A stretch of DNA of 35,139 nucleotides from Loki-b32 sp048941605 (GCA_048941605.1 JBHLNL010000018.1:1-35139); one strand, 5' to 3'. Counted from the stretch's first letter, positions 16,183-24,830 are shown. Made by a program: numbers and translations. The notes: generated by a model not told the origin, from the letters alone.

Positions 16183-16248
16183 GTTCCATTTACTAATTAA
16201 TAAAGCCAAAACATAATATATTTATGGCCTCTAATATTTAGATTATCA

Positions 16249-16953
16249 ATGAAGACAAAAATGGAAAAAGACGACAATCGATCGTGCCAATCCACTAATG
16301 ATCCCAGCGAGTGGAATGGAAGAACAATAGAAATTGATGACGCTGGGACAGGAGATCTAGTCGGAGATGCCTTTATTGGCTTCCAAGATACTAAAAGTGG
16401 GAAGATAATCTTTCAATCAGTCCCAGTTGGTCTCTATAATGAAGATAATAAGGATGATAATCGACCAAAGAAATATATTGTAGAGGTCGTAGTGAAAGCT
16501 CTTAGAGCACTTAATTATAGTAAGGGAGATAGGATACTTCTATGTAGAGGTAGTTGTTTCGATCTTGTTAGAGAATATTTTGATGATAATGATATTTATT
16601 ACGAGCCTGCTATTATTGAAGGTGCCCTTCAAGATGCGGTTGAGGGAAGATTTATCCAACATCTTAGAAAACTTGGAGTTTCTTCTAAAAAACTTACGAA
16701 AGAATCTGGTATAAAAAGATACTTTATTTTATTTGATTGGGTATGCCGAGATTTTCCAAATCGGGAACGCTTCGTAAAAACTGGGTTTCCCTCTTGGAAA
16801 AAGAAATGGAGGAAAATTGCCAGCAAGAGATACACAAAGTATCATCAGAATAAATCTCCTGAAATAAATAAAATTAGAAGAAGAGCAAATGAAATTTATA
16901 AACTTATGAGTGATAATCCTACTTCTTTAAAAGAAGCTCTCTCCCAAATCTAG
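16249..16953 (+). CDS. Unknown protein with an RNase-H-like opening motif
   Basis: 234 residues. After a polar lead, residues about 26-45 read TIEIDDAGTGDLVGDAFIGF, a beta-strand-acidic-turn-strand pattern like the first hairpin of RNase H-fold proteins. A central alpha/beta part (YIVEVVVKALRALNYS, RILLCRGSCFDLVREYF) and a second acidic helix (IIEGALQDAVEGRFIQHLRKLGV) follow, then a basic C-terminal tail rich in K, R and W that could bind nucleic acid. Acidic residues D30, D31, D36 and E118-region could form a metal site, but I cannot confirm the fold. Conserved-looking rather than random; function unknown. An alternative start is the Met five codons in. Confidence 0.6.
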   Translation: MKTKMEKDDNRSCQSTNDPSEWNGRTIEIDDAGTGDLVGDAFIGFQDTKSGKIIFQSVPVGLYNEDNKDDNRPKKYIVEVVVKALRALNYSKGDRILLCRGSCFDLVREYFDDNDIYYEPAIIEGALQDAVEGRFIQHLRKLGVSSKKLTKESGIKRYFILFDWVCRDFPNRERFVKTGFPSWKKKWRKIASKRYTKYHQNKSPEINKIRRRANEIYKLMSDNPTSLKEALSQI

Positions 16954-17092
16954 AGTTTTTCATGTTTTATATTATTTAAAAAGATATTTTTTATTCTAGG
17001 TTTTTAACATAGTTTTTTATAAGTAATTAGCTTAAACTCAAAAGAAGAAAAAATCCTATTATTTATCATCCATAAAATTTCGAATATATTGG

Positions 17093-17581
17093 CTATATAA
17101 AAGGTGTATAGTTCTGATTTCTCTTTTCTACATATTGTTGGTGATAATCTTCAGCTTCCCAGAATTCTGAAGCGGAGACAATTTGTGTGACAATAGGTCT
17201 TTTAAAGCGTTTAGATGCTTCAAGTTTAGCCTTAGAGTTCTCTGCTTTTTCCTTTTGCTCTGAGTTAAGATAGAAGATAGCTGAACGATATTGAGTACCA
17301 ATATCAGGACCTTGACGATTTAGTGTTGTTGGGTCATGAATAGACCAGAAAACATCCAATAGATCATCATAGGACACGATGGAAGGGTCAAATGTAATTT
17401 CTATAGCTTCAGCATGACCTGTTTTATGAGAACATACATCTGTATAGGTGGGTTCGCTAAAAGTTCCTCCTGTATATCCTACTCGAGTAGCAATGACACC
17501 TTTAACCTTACGGAACTTATCTTCTACACCCCAAAAACAACCCGCACCAAAAATAGCTTTTTTAGTTTCCATATTATTCAT
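17093..17581 (-). CDS. msrA: Peptide methionine-S-sulfoxide reductase MsrA
   Basis: 162 residues with the catalytic GCFWG motif (C15), VGYTGG, the HAEAIEI substrate-binding block, FWSIHDPT and GTQYRSAIFY, all diagnostic. It reduces the S epimer of methionine sulfoxide in proteins, using thioredoxin-type reductants. No additional resolving Cys pair is visible at the C-terminus; C50 (TDVCSHKTGH) is the only other cysteine. The start is ATG at 17579-17581 with a second ATG three codons later. It is divergent from msrB, and they share a 143-base intergenic region, so joint control is likely. Confidence 0.95.
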   Translation of the reverse strand: MNNMETKKAIFGAGCFWGVEDKFRKVKGVIATRVGYTGGTFSEPTYTDVCSHKTGHAEAIEITFDPSIVSYDDLLDVFWSIHDPTTLNRQGPDIGTQYRSAIFYLNSEQKEKAENSKAKLEASKRFKRPIVTQIVSASEFWEAEDYHQQYVEKRNQNYTPFI

Positions 17582-17724
17582 GTAAAAACTAAGAAAATTA
17601 AAAGTGAGTCTAATTTTGTATAAATTTCAATACGATATTAGATTTTATTTATAAGTATATTAGGAAAAAGTTTTTACTATCTATAAGACAAGAATTCTAA
17701 TAATTAAGATTTCTTTTTAACAGT

Positions 17725-18114
17725 ATGAAGTCTAAAAATTCTGAAGATGAATGGAAAAAGAAATTAACAAAAGAACAATACCAAGTTCTCCGAGAAAAAG
17801 ACACTGAAGCCCCTTTCACAGGAAAATATGTGGATAATCATGAAAAAGGAATTTATAAATGTGCTGGATGTGGTAAGCCTTTATTTTCTTCTGATGATAA
17901 GTTTAATTCTGGAACAGGATGGCCTAGTTTTTATGAGCCCATGAATAAGGATGATATTGAAGAAAAAGTAGATAAAAGTCATGGAATGGTTCGTAAGGAA
18001 GTTCTTTGTAAAAATTGTGGTGGGCATTTAGGACATGTTTTTGATGATGTTCCAAAAAATAAGGGTTGTCGATATTGTATCAATTCGATTTCTTTAGATT
18101 TTGAGAAGAAATAG
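17725..18114 (+). CDS. msrB: Peptide methionine-R-sulfoxide reductase MsrB
   Basis: 129 residues with the zinc site C46-x2-C49 and C95-x2-C98, the GTGWPSFY segment, HGMVRKEV, GHLGHVFDD and the catalytic Cys C118 in RYCINSISL. It reduces methionine-R-sulfoxide, complementing the divergently encoded MsrA. The presence of the zinc cysteines puts it in the zinc-containing MsrB form. For an anaerobe this pair points to occasional oxygen exposure. Start at ATG 17725 after an AT-rich leader without clear Shine-Dalgarno, perhaps leaderless. Confidence 0.95.
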   Translation: MKSKNSEDEWKKKLTKEQYQVLREKDTEAPFTGKYVDNHEKGIYKCAGCGKPLFSSDDKFNSGTGWPSFYEPMNKDDIEEKVDKSHGMVRKEVLCKNCGGHLGHVFDDVPKNKGCRYCINSISLDFEKK

Positions 18115-18347
18115 TAGAAATTATAATATTTTTCTGATTTTATTTGTAAATCTAAACATAAAATTTAATATTAATTAAAAATGGCTTAATATTTCACTTC
18201 AAATAATTTATAAATAATATTTTATTAATTCGCTAACTAATAAATGGAAAAAGAATAACCTAGTTTAATTTTCATCTTCTAAAACTAATATAAGAGTATA
18301 ATAAGAATTAAAGTGATTAAGTAGATACTTCCTTTATTTTTATAGAC

Positions 18348-18395
18348 AAGTCAATTTTTCTGTTATCAAACCCAAATTACAAGTGAAATTGACTT
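18348..18395. promoter_or_regulatory. Ten-base inverted repeat upstream of the molbindin gene
   Basis: AAGTCAATTT (18348-18357) and AAATTGACTT (18386-18395) are perfect reverse complements separated by 28 bases, ending 56 bases before the molbindin ATG. The element could be a paired operator or a leader RNA stem. The rest of 18115-18451 is AT-rich with no gene seen. Confidence 0.4.
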
Positions 18396-18451
18396 TAAAA
18401 TTTTACTTCAAAAATGATATAGATAAATAGTCTATTAACTTAAGAAATCTT

Positions 18452-18667
18452 ATGCCACAGATAAGTGCTAGGAATGTATTGAAGGGTAAAGTAAAAAAAA
18501 TCGTTCATGGTGCAGTTAATTCTGAGGTTATTATAGAATTACCAGGAGGTATTGAGATAACTTCGATAATTACTAAAGCATCTGCCGAGCGTTTAAAATT
18601 AAAAGAAGGAAAAGAGGTTGTAGCTATTATAAAAGCTACAAATGTAATGCTTGGAACTGGTTTTTAA
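18452..18667 (+). CDS. mop: Molbindin (Mop/TOBE domain molybdate-binding protein)
   Basis: 71 residues, exactly one Mop domain: SARNVLKGKVKKIVHGAVNSEV (opening), PGGIEITSIITKASAERLKL and a closing KATNVMLGTGF. This matches the classical molbindin size and motifs. Such proteins assemble into hexamers that hold molybdate or tungstate oxyanions in the cytoplasm. No transporter or cofactor gene is nearby. Its presence implies a Mo- or W-dependent enzyme (for example aldehyde:ferredoxin oxidoreductase) elsewhere in the genome. Confidence 0.92.
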   Translation: MPQISARNVLKGKVKKIVHGAVNSEVIIELPGGIEITSIITKASAERLKLKEGKEVVAIIKATNVMLGTGF

Positions 18668-18706
18668 CCTTCGATAATTTTTATACTAAATCAAAAATAC
18701 ATTTTA

Positions 18707-20104
18707 TTAATTTTGATTAATTTTTTTATTCTTTTTTTTAAGAGATTTACTTCGGAGTGTAATATCATAAAGCCATTTATGAAAACTAAGGTTCTTTACA
18801 TTCAAAATAGGTTTGGCAGTGACTCTAATTTCTTTAATTTTTCCCAATAAAACGATGACAACGATTAATCGAACAGTTCCAGATAATAGAAATATAAAAT
18901 GATAGGAATTCATGAACGTGAAGGGTATAAAGCTAATTAGAATGCTTCCAATAAGTCCTCCAGTAATTATGGATAATCCGATTAAAAAATTATATATTGC
19001 AATATAATAACCTCGTTTTTTTGATGGAATATTATCATAAATGAAATTGGATGTAGCTAGATTAAATGCAGTCCAGCCAAGACCACTTAAAATTTGAATG
19101 CCAAGAAAAATCTGGAGTGGAGAGTTATATATTATCCAAAAAAATGGTAAAAAAGGAATAATAATAGCCCCTAATTGAATTAGTCTTACATTACCATATT
19201 TATCAGATAATCTCCCCAGTAAAGGAAATGTAACTAGACCAATTAAAGTTGAGGATATATTTATAGTCATAAAGAGGGCATATTCAAATCTTAGCTGAGT
19301 GAGCATATAGACTGAAAAAAATGGTTTTGCAATCCATTGTCCCAGGCTTAATAATGTCACAAATAACGTAAATTTTCCAAAATTACTTTTTGGAAGTTCT
19401 TTAATGACTTGAATTATTTTTATATGGTCTGTTTTCTCAAAATTAAAAGGAGGATAATATAATTTAGTATAGATTAAAGTGGAAATCAAACGAGAAACGA
19501 AACCCAAAATAAATACTACAATAAATCCAAAATAAATAATTTCATTAACATTAAACCAATCTAAAGAAAATGATAAAAGAATCACTCCTATTATTGCTAT
19601 TAATTGTGTAATTAAATTTCTCTTAGCAAAATATCTACCCCTAAATCCCTCTGGGACTATATCTCCCATTATAGAAAACCATGGTGGTGTCATAATCCCT
19701 GCAAATAGCATGTAGGTGAGAAAAGTTAAAATTAATAGCCATGGTAGAAAAATTTGCAGAATAGCATTTTGATATAAAAGAGCAATAATTAATAAGAAAG
19801 GCCAAATGAAAGTTTGTCCAATAACTCCACGTAAAATAATTTTTTTTCTTGCCATATTTTCAATATTACGAGACCCAATTATTTGCCCTAAAGGCGAGAA
19901 CAAATTCCCTAATGATGTTAATATCCCCACTTGAAATGGTGATGAATTTATGCTAAGAGAAAAAGGGACGATGTAATTGTCTGCTAAAGCACTACTAAAT
20001 ACACCAAAAGAACCTTCAACAATTGAGCCTCGCATAGATCTCTTTTTGAGTTTTTTTTCAATCTGAGCATCAAGATCATCTAATGGAGTCGAAATTTTTA
20101 TCAC
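18707..20104 (-). CDS. MFS-type transporter
   Basis: 465 residues with about 11-12 membrane helices. The N-terminal cytoplasmic part (about 1-35) is charged, followed by SSALADNYIVPFSLSI and an LGNLFSPLGQIIGSR loop. The GDIVPEGFRGRYFAKRN segment is the loop after helix 4, typical of bacterial and archaeal MFS proteins with GxxRGR, and GRLSDKYGNVRLIQLG is the MFS motif A-like loop in the second half. The C-terminus is basic, with KSLKKKNKK. Substrate is unknown. ATG start; divergent from the methyltransferase gene. Confidence 0.82.
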   Translation of the reverse strand: MIKISTPLDDLDAQIEKKLKKRSMRGSIVEGSFGVFSSALADNYIVPFSLSINSSPFQVGILTSLGNLFSPLGQIIGSRNIENMARKKIILRGVIGQTFIWPFLLIIALLYQNAILQIFLPWLLILTFLTYMLFAGIMTPPWFSIMGDIVPEGFRGRYFAKRNLITQLIAIIGVILLSFSLDWFNVNEIIYFGFIVVFILGFVSRLISTLIYTKLYYPPFNFEKTDHIKIIQVIKELPKSNFGKFTLFVTLLSLGQWIAKPFFSVYMLTQLRFEYALFMTINISSTLIGLVTFPLLGRLSDKYGNVRLIQLGAIIIPFLPFFWIIYNSPLQIFLGIQILSGLGWTAFNLATSNFIYDNIPSKKRGYYIAIYNFLIGLSIITGGLIGSILISFIPFTFMNSYHFIFLLSGTVRLIVVIVLLGKIKEIRVTAKPILNVKNLSFHKWLYDITLRSKSLKKKNKKINQN

Positions 20105-20408
20105 TAAAACATAATTTTTAAATTTTTTTTCAAAAAGAGTTTTTTTTCTTATTCACTAAAAATGATCCAAACACATAAAAAATTCATTATTTTGATGTTA
20201 ATTTCATTTATATGCGTAGAAAAACTTTATATTCTCGAAATCATTCAATGTAAACTTAAGAATCCCTTAGAAAAACTCATTTTATAATTTGGTTTTGATT
20301 TTATAAATATTTCTAAAAAATTAATAATCTGATTTTTGCTCTAATAACAAGCTTATAGAAATAGGGTAATTAGGTAAAAAAAAATTAATAAAAATAGAGG
20401 TTATGAAA

Positions 20409-21341
20409 ATGATAAATGATATTGAGAATTTCGACCACAAAATTTTAAATAACGTAAATGAATTTCCAAGTAATATTTTAAAAAAAATAGATGTGGGATT
20501 AAGAAATGAAGCCAATATTGAAGATAACAAACTTAGATCTATAAATAATGAGAATTTAGTCCACCATTTTTACGATTTTCCTAAATACTATGATAAAGCA
20601 TTTACTAGAGATGTGAAGGGAGATATTTCTTTTTTCATTGATTGTTTTCAAAAATATTCAGACATAGAAATAAAACGAGTTCTAGAACCAGCATGTGGGC
20701 CAGGTATGTTCTTAGAAATTCTACCTCAATTTGGTTTTTATGCCTTAGGATATGATTTAAATCCAGCAATGGTGGAATATGCTAAACAAAAGCTGAATAA
20801 ATCTGGTGTTAAAAGTAATGTTGCTGAAGTTATTGAAGGTAACATGAAAAATATGAAATTTGATGATAAATTCGATGCAGCTTTTATTGCTATAAATAGT
20901 TTAGGATATTTACGAGATGAGGAAGATATTTCTGCACACTTTAGAATAATGGGAGAATCAATTAACAAAGGTGGGCTTTATATTGTTGAGTTAAGCTGCC
21001 AATGTAATGATTTGAACAATGAGAAAAAATATGATGATACATGGTATGTAAAAGAAGATGATCTTGATATTGAATTAACTTGGGCAATTAATTGGTATGA
21101 TATTAAAAATCGAATACGTCACGTAGATTTTCGCATGGTAGTTAATGAAAATGGAAATAATTTAGTGATAAGTGAAGCTCATGAACTACGTTTATGGATA
21201 TTTGATGAATTTAAACGTTTTACAGAATTAGGTGGGTTTGAAATTGTTGGAGTTTACAATCAAAATTATGAAAGAATTGATGATAATACAACTATTACTG
21301 GAGAATTAGGTGCACTATTTTTCATTTTGAAAAAGATATAG
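20409..21341 (+). CDS. Class I SAM-dependent methyltransferase
   Basis: About 310 residues. An N-terminal extension (1-45) precedes a Rossmann methyltransferase domain: motif I VLEPACGPG (about 91-99), the acidic motif GYDLNP with D116 binding the ribose of SAM, DDKFDAAFIAINSLGYL (motif IV) and GGLYIVELS (motif VI). The C-terminal part resembles the small-molecule branch (methyltransf_11/25-like) with a beta-rich lid (YDIKNRIRHVDFRMVV). Start: ATG at 20409 is eight bases after GAGG and preferred over ATG 20403, only two bases after it. The acceptor is unknown. The 20105-20408 spacer shared with the divergent MFS gene shows only AT-rich promoter-like DNA. Confidence 0.85.
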   Translation: MINDIENFDHKILNNVNEFPSNILKKIDVGLRNEANIEDNKLRSINNENLVHHFYDFPKYYDKAFTRDVKGDISFFIDCFQKYSDIEIKRVLEPACGPGMFLEILPQFGFYALGYDLNPAMVEYAKQKLNKSGVKSNVAEVIEGNMKNMKFDDKFDAAFIAINSLGYLRDEEDISAHFRIMGESINKGGLYIVELSCQCNDLNNEKKYDDTWYVKEDDLDIELTWAINWYDIKNRIRHVDFRMVVNENGNNLVISEAHELRLWIFDEFKRFTELGGFEIVGVYNQNYERIDDNTTITGELGALFFILKKI

Positions 21342-21376
21342 AAATAAATTTTTTTCAGGAAAAAATAATTCGAGAG

Positions 21377-21745
21377 TTAATATTCATATTTCTTAAGACC
21401 ATCAAGGTACCATTTATTTAAATGTGGTATATCTTCCATTTTGCTGAAATTAGTTTTTTTGTCAAGTAGAACAAGGAAGATTTTTTTATTTCTCTTTATA
21501 TTGTTTAATATTTTATCATCTTTAATTTCTGTCAATTTATTCTCATTTATATCAATATAGAACATTAAATAATTTTCAATGATGATGTTTTCCGAATCCA
21601 ATTCATATTCAATTTCTTCCTTAATGTCCCTAATAAATTGTTTTAAACTCCCGGTAATAGGTATCCAACCTTGAATAAAACTGCTTTCTATCTTATTTAA
21701 AAAAAAATATTTCCCAATTACTTCATTTGATATGGATTTTTTCAC
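21377..21745 (-). CDS. Unknown 122-residue protein, ubiquitin-like pattern suspected
   Basis: A charged single-domain protein without membrane segments or cysteines. The order strand (IQGWIPITG), helix (SLKQFIRDIKEEIEYEL), short strands (NYLMFYIDINENKLTEI), small helix (DDKILNNIKRN) and final strand (KKIFLVLLDKK) parallels the beta-grasp order of ubiquitin, including a Leu-rich last strand. The C-terminal tail continues for about 25 residues without a GG end. This is a pattern judgement, not a homology call. The gene is convergent with the methyltransferase, 35 bases away. Confidence 0.55.
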   Translation of the reverse strand: MKKSISNEVIGKYFFLNKIESSFIQGWIPITGSLKQFIRDIKEEIEYELDSENIIIENYLMFYIDINENKLTEIKDDKILNNIKRNKKIFLVLLDKKTNFSKMEDIPHLNKWYLDGLKKYEY

Positions 21746-22144
21746 CTCATATTCATTTTTTGTAAAATTTCTTTACCAATTTTTTTTTTATTATTTAAAA
21801 AAATGAAACCTAAGAGAAATATTTAATCTATTTTATTTGGGTATGAAAATGAGATTTCTCTGAGGTGCTATAAATTATTTATGTTTTGGTTATATTCGTT
21901 TTTAAACTCTAATTAATGTAGAGGGCTGTATTTTTTGATTAAATTTCAAAAACCTTTTTCATAATTGATTCTCAAATATAGAGAAAAGAAATAGTCTACT
22001 TTATGCCTCGCTCTTATGGTAATTAGTAATCTCATGGCTTTTAGATTATAGTTTTGCTATGATTGAAAAATAAAATTAAATATCCTAATATTAAAAGTTT
22101 TTAACCTAAAAAATTGTATTTAAATTAAAACAAAAAAAAATACC
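21746..22144. other. AT-rich intergenic region
   Basis: About 400 bases between divergent genes. It has no ORF longer than 40 codons that I would defend, no tRNA-like fold and no clear repeat. TATA-like stretches are present near 21820-21840 and 22080, as expected for two divergent promoters. Confidence 0.5.
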
Positions 22145-22540
22145 ATGTCAGACGAAGAACTTAGGGATCAAATTAATAAAATAGCAGTGGAAATCGAGAA
22201 AATTGAACAAGTGGCAAAACAAAAAGAGATTTATATAAGAAATAAACTTAAAGAAGAATTTGATCCTAAAATTAGTGAAATCGAAGTAAAATTGCAGAAT
22301 CACCAACATATTTTCAACGAACTGGTTAATAAAATCAATGAATTGACATTAAAAAAAAAAGAATTAACTCATATTATAAAAAATTTAGAGAATGAGTACA
22401 ATACTTTAAAAAAGTCCAGAGATAAAACTTTAAATGAGAAATTAAAAGCAATCACTAAAGAGAAGAAAACTAAAACAAAAGTAATTGACCAAAATATAAA
22501 AATACTTGAAAAAGAGTTAAAAGCAAGCGAAACCAAATAA
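22145..22540 (+). CDS. Small coiled-coil protein
   Basis: 131 residues, almost wholly one long alpha-helical coiled coil: heptad-spaced I/L/V residues from about 8 to 125, with E and K at flanking positions (IEKIEQVAKQKE, VKLQNHQHIFNELVNKINEL, KTKVIDQNIKILEKEL). No Cys, no membrane segment, no globular domain. It could be a structural rod, a tether or a partner of a larger complex. Prefoldin and ESCRT-III-like proteins also have coiled hairpins, but no signature of either is visible. The ATG follows an A-rich leader. Confidence 0.7.
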   Translation: MSDEELRDQINKIAVEIEKIEQVAKQKEIYIRNKLKEEFDPKISEIEVKLQNHQHIFNELVNKINELTLKKKELTHIIKNLENEYNTLKKSRDKTLNEKLKAITKEKKTKTKVIDQNIKILEKELKASETK

Positions 22541-22698
22541 TTAATTTTTACTAATTTAAAAAAAAAGAATTTATTATACTTTTATTCATGAACTTATTTC
22601 TACTAAATTAATTCAAACTCTCATTGTACTTCAATGTTTTAAACTATTTATAATTAAAATTCATATTAAGAAATATACTAAAAAGAGTTAAAATATTT

Positions 22699-23496
22699 AT
22701 GAGAACATCAATCTATTATTTTACGGGAACTGGAAACTCTTTAATAATTGCAAAAGAGTTAGTTAAAAAATTAGAAGAAACTGAGCTTATACCTATAGCT
22801 AAGATATTTGAAAGTGAAAATCTCGAAGCAAGAAGCCAAAATGTTGGCTTTGTTTTTCCACTATATTGGTCTGGATTGCCTAAAATTGTATATGATTTTA
22901 TCAGCAAACTTGATCTTAGTTATTCTAATTACTTTTTTACAGTTATAACGAGTGCTGGTGATATTAATGAATTCCCATTGAAACAATTGAATAAGATTCT
23001 AAAACTTAAATCAAAAAAATTAAATGCGGGATTTTTTATAACAATGCCTAGTAATTATATTATTGGATCTGATACTCACTCCGAAGAACATCAGAAAGAA
23101 TTTTTTGAAAAAGCAAATAAAAAAGTTGTAACCATCTCTGAAATTGTTAAGAACAGAAAAGAAAATCTCCCTCAAGATATTTTTGAAAAAGATCTGAGCA
23201 GAAGTGAAAAGTTTAATAAAAATTTTCGAGAAGAAGTATTCGAAAGCGATAAATCATTTTATGCTAACGATAATTGTAACAATTGCGGAATATGTGAAAT
23301 TGTTTGTCCAGTAAATAACATTATATTAACCGAAGGTGTACCTCAATGGCAGCACCGATGTCAGCAGTGTTTAGCATGTATTAATTTTTGCCCTGAACAA
23401 GCTATTCAATTTGGTAAAGAAACATTAAAATCAAATAGATACCATCATCCTGATATTACAATTGAGGATATGAAAAGCCAAAAGAGAATGTTATGA
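22699..23496 (+). CDS. EFR1-type flavodoxin-ferredoxin fusion protein
   Basis: 265 residues. The N-terminal flavodoxin domain has the FMN phosphate loop YFTGTGNS (7-14) and FPLYWSGLPKIV (53-64). The C-terminal part has two [4Fe-4S] motifs: C193, C196, C199, C203 and C221, C224, C227, C231, each in C-x2-C-x2-C-x3-C form with the CP ending. Proteins of this architecture (EFR1 family) transfer electrons between ferredoxin-type centres and flavin. It is followed by a SagB-type nitroreductase 129 bases later on the same strand, suggesting a shared redox function. Physiological partners unknown. Confidence 0.88.
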   Translation: MRTSIYYFTGTGNSLIIAKELVKKLEETELIPIAKIFESENLEARSQNVGFVFPLYWSGLPKIVYDFISKLDLSYSNYFFTVITSAGDINEFPLKQLNKILKLKSKKLNAGFFITMPSNYIIGSDTHSEEHQKEFFEKANKKVVTISEIVKNRKENLPQDIFEKDLSRSEKFNKNFREEVFESDKSFYANDNCNNCGICEIVCPVNNIILTEGVPQWQHRCQQCLACINFCPEQAIQFGKETLKSNRYHHPDITIEDMKSQKRML

Positions 23497-23625
23497 GATG
23501 GATAATTTTTTTTAATATTTCTTTTAAGTATTCCAATTAACTAGAAATTTCTTATAATTAAATAACTATAAAAATTTTTAAAATATTTAATTAAACCTAT
23601 TAAGGTTTTTTAATATATATTCAAT

Positions 23626-24372
23626 ATGAATAATGAACCGGATAACTATGGAGATCTCTTTCAGCAAAAATCAAAATATATTAGAAATAATTTGCCGCAT
23701 CATAAATTAGATTGGTCAAAAAAACCAGAAGCTTTTAAAAAATATCCAGGAGCGATAAAGACAATCAAATTGCCTAATCCTGAATTTGATAAAGATATTA
23801 GATTTTGGCAGGTACTATTAAATAGAAAATCTATTAGAGATTTTAAAAATGATCCTATTACTTTATCACAACTAAGTCTTTTATTATTTGGAATGTCAGG
23901 ATTAACTCGAGTTTTTCCTCAAGTCGCTTTTAGAACCGTACCATCTGCAGGTGGATTATATCCAATTGAAATATATCCTGTCATAAATAATGTTGAGGAT
24001 ATAGAACAAGGAATATATCATTATAATATTCCAAAACATAGTCTTGAATTGTTGGAAGAAGGTGATCCTCGTATTAAAATCACACAAAGCTGTCTAGATC
24101 AGCAGATAGCATATAATTCTGCTGTGAACTTTATATGGACTGCGATTATAGAAAGATCTAGATGGAAATATCTCCAAAGATGTTATCGTTATATCTATAT
24201 GGATGCAGGTCATATTGGTCAGAATTTTTATTTAATTGCTGAGGCTTTAGGTTTAGGAGCTTGCACTATAGGTGCTATTTACGATGATGAAATTAATACT
24301 TTTTTAGGGATTGATGGGATCCATGAAACAGCGATATATGTAGGTGTTGTAGGAAGAAAGTTTAATAAATGA
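23626..24372 (+). CDS. SagB-type nitroreductase-fold oxidoreductase
   Basis: 248 residues. The nitroreductase fold is marked by LLNRKSIRDFKNDPIT (FMN phosphate-binding RxSxRxF), PSAGGLYPIEIYPVI (the SagB-family signature), YIYMDAGHIGQNFYLIAEALGLGACTIG and the final VGVVGRK. SagB-type enzymes use FMN; characterised ones oxidise azoline rings in peptide natural products, whereas most archaeal homologues are uncharacterised. No cyclodehydratase (YcaO) or precursor peptide is visible nearby, so RiPP biosynthesis is not supported here. The upstream flavodoxin-ferredoxin protein could be its electron donor (inference). Confidence 0.87.
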   Translation: MNNEPDNYGDLFQQKSKYIRNNLPHHKLDWSKKPEAFKKYPGAIKTIKLPNPEFDKDIRFWQVLLNRKSIRDFKNDPITLSQLSLLLFGMSGLTRVFPQVAFRTVPSAGGLYPIEIYPVINNVEDIEQGIYHYNIPKHSLELLEEGDPRIKITQSCLDQQIAYNSAVNFIWTAIIERSRWKYLQRCYRYIYMDAGHIGQNFYLIAEALGLGACTIGAIYDDEINTFLGIDGIHETAIYVGVVGRKFNK

Positions 24373-24550
24373 TATTAATGAGATTCTACATTATAAAGGA
24401 AATTATTAATATGTTTAAAAATCTATTAACCAATTACTTTTTTTCCTTATTGATAGCATTAATTCTTGAATAAAATTGTTGTTTATTTGAATCTAAAACA
24501 AAAAGTATTGCTAAACTTAATGCTTATTAAATTATGAATAATCAAAAATA

Positions 24551-24564
24551 GAAACCTTTAAATG
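24551..24564 (+). promoter_or_regulatory. BRE/TATA promoter of the Lys/Ala/Pro-rich mini-gene
   Basis: GAAACCTTTAAATG is a textbook purine BRE plus TATA box, 77 bases upstream of the ATG, giving a leader of about 50 bases. The upstream region (24373-24550) holds no supported gene. Confidence 0.5.
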
Positions 24565-24640
24565 TAAAATAAATGGTTATTTTCATCAAATAATTGATCT
24601 TTAAAAATAGTTAATAAACTTAAAGGAGACGTAAAGAATA

Positions 24641-24736
24641 ATGGCAAAAAAGAAGGCTCCAAAGAAGAAAGCTCCAGCTAAAAAAGCAGGTCCGAAGAAG
24701 AAAGCTCCTGCGAAAAAAGCAGGCCCTAAAAAGTAA
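24641..24736 (+). CDS. Lys/Ala/Pro-rich histone-H1-tail-like mini-protein
   Basis: 31 codons too short for usual gene calling. The product is MAKKKAPKKKAPAKKAG followed by PKKKAPAKKAGPKK: 15 Lys, 8 Ala, 5 Pro, 2 Gly and one Met, with no acidic, aromatic or branched residues. Composition and the KKAPAKKAG repeat match the C-terminal tails of eukaryotic histone H1, bacterial Hc-type proteins and AlgP. It should bind DNA or RNA without sequence preference. GGAG lies 12 bases before the ATG, the BRE/TATA promoter is clear and a T9 run follows. Unusually, the same repeat continues in frame for GPAKK after the TAA before a second stop at 24752-24754. Confidence 0.72.
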   Translation: MAKKKAPKKKAPAKKAGPKKKAPAKKAGPKK

Positions 24737-24777
24737 GGTCCCGCTAAAAAATAAATATAATTATTTTAAATTTAATA

Positions 24778-24786
24778 TTTTTTTTT
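24778..24786 (+). terminator. T9 terminator after the mini-protein gene
   Basis: Nine T residues lie 42 bases after the stop codon of the Lys/Ala/Pro-rich gene, consistent with archaeal oligo-T termination. Confidence 0.5.
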
Positions 24787-24830
24787 ATTTTTAGTTAAAG
24801 TTTTAATATTTAATTCAAATCATGAATAGT

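Noticed and set aside
23556..23592. Inverted repeat AATTAAATA/TATTTAATT
   Set aside because: Only A and T; expected by chance in this composition.
23626..24372. RiPP biosynthesis locus because of the SagB-type enzyme
   Set aside because: No YcaO-like gene or precursor peptide was found nearby; the Lys/Ala/Pro mini-protein lacks Cys, Ser and Thr needed for azoline formation.
24411..24473. 20-codon hydrophobic ORF with GGAAA upstream
   Set aside because: Too short and no other support; AT-rich sequence gives many such frames.
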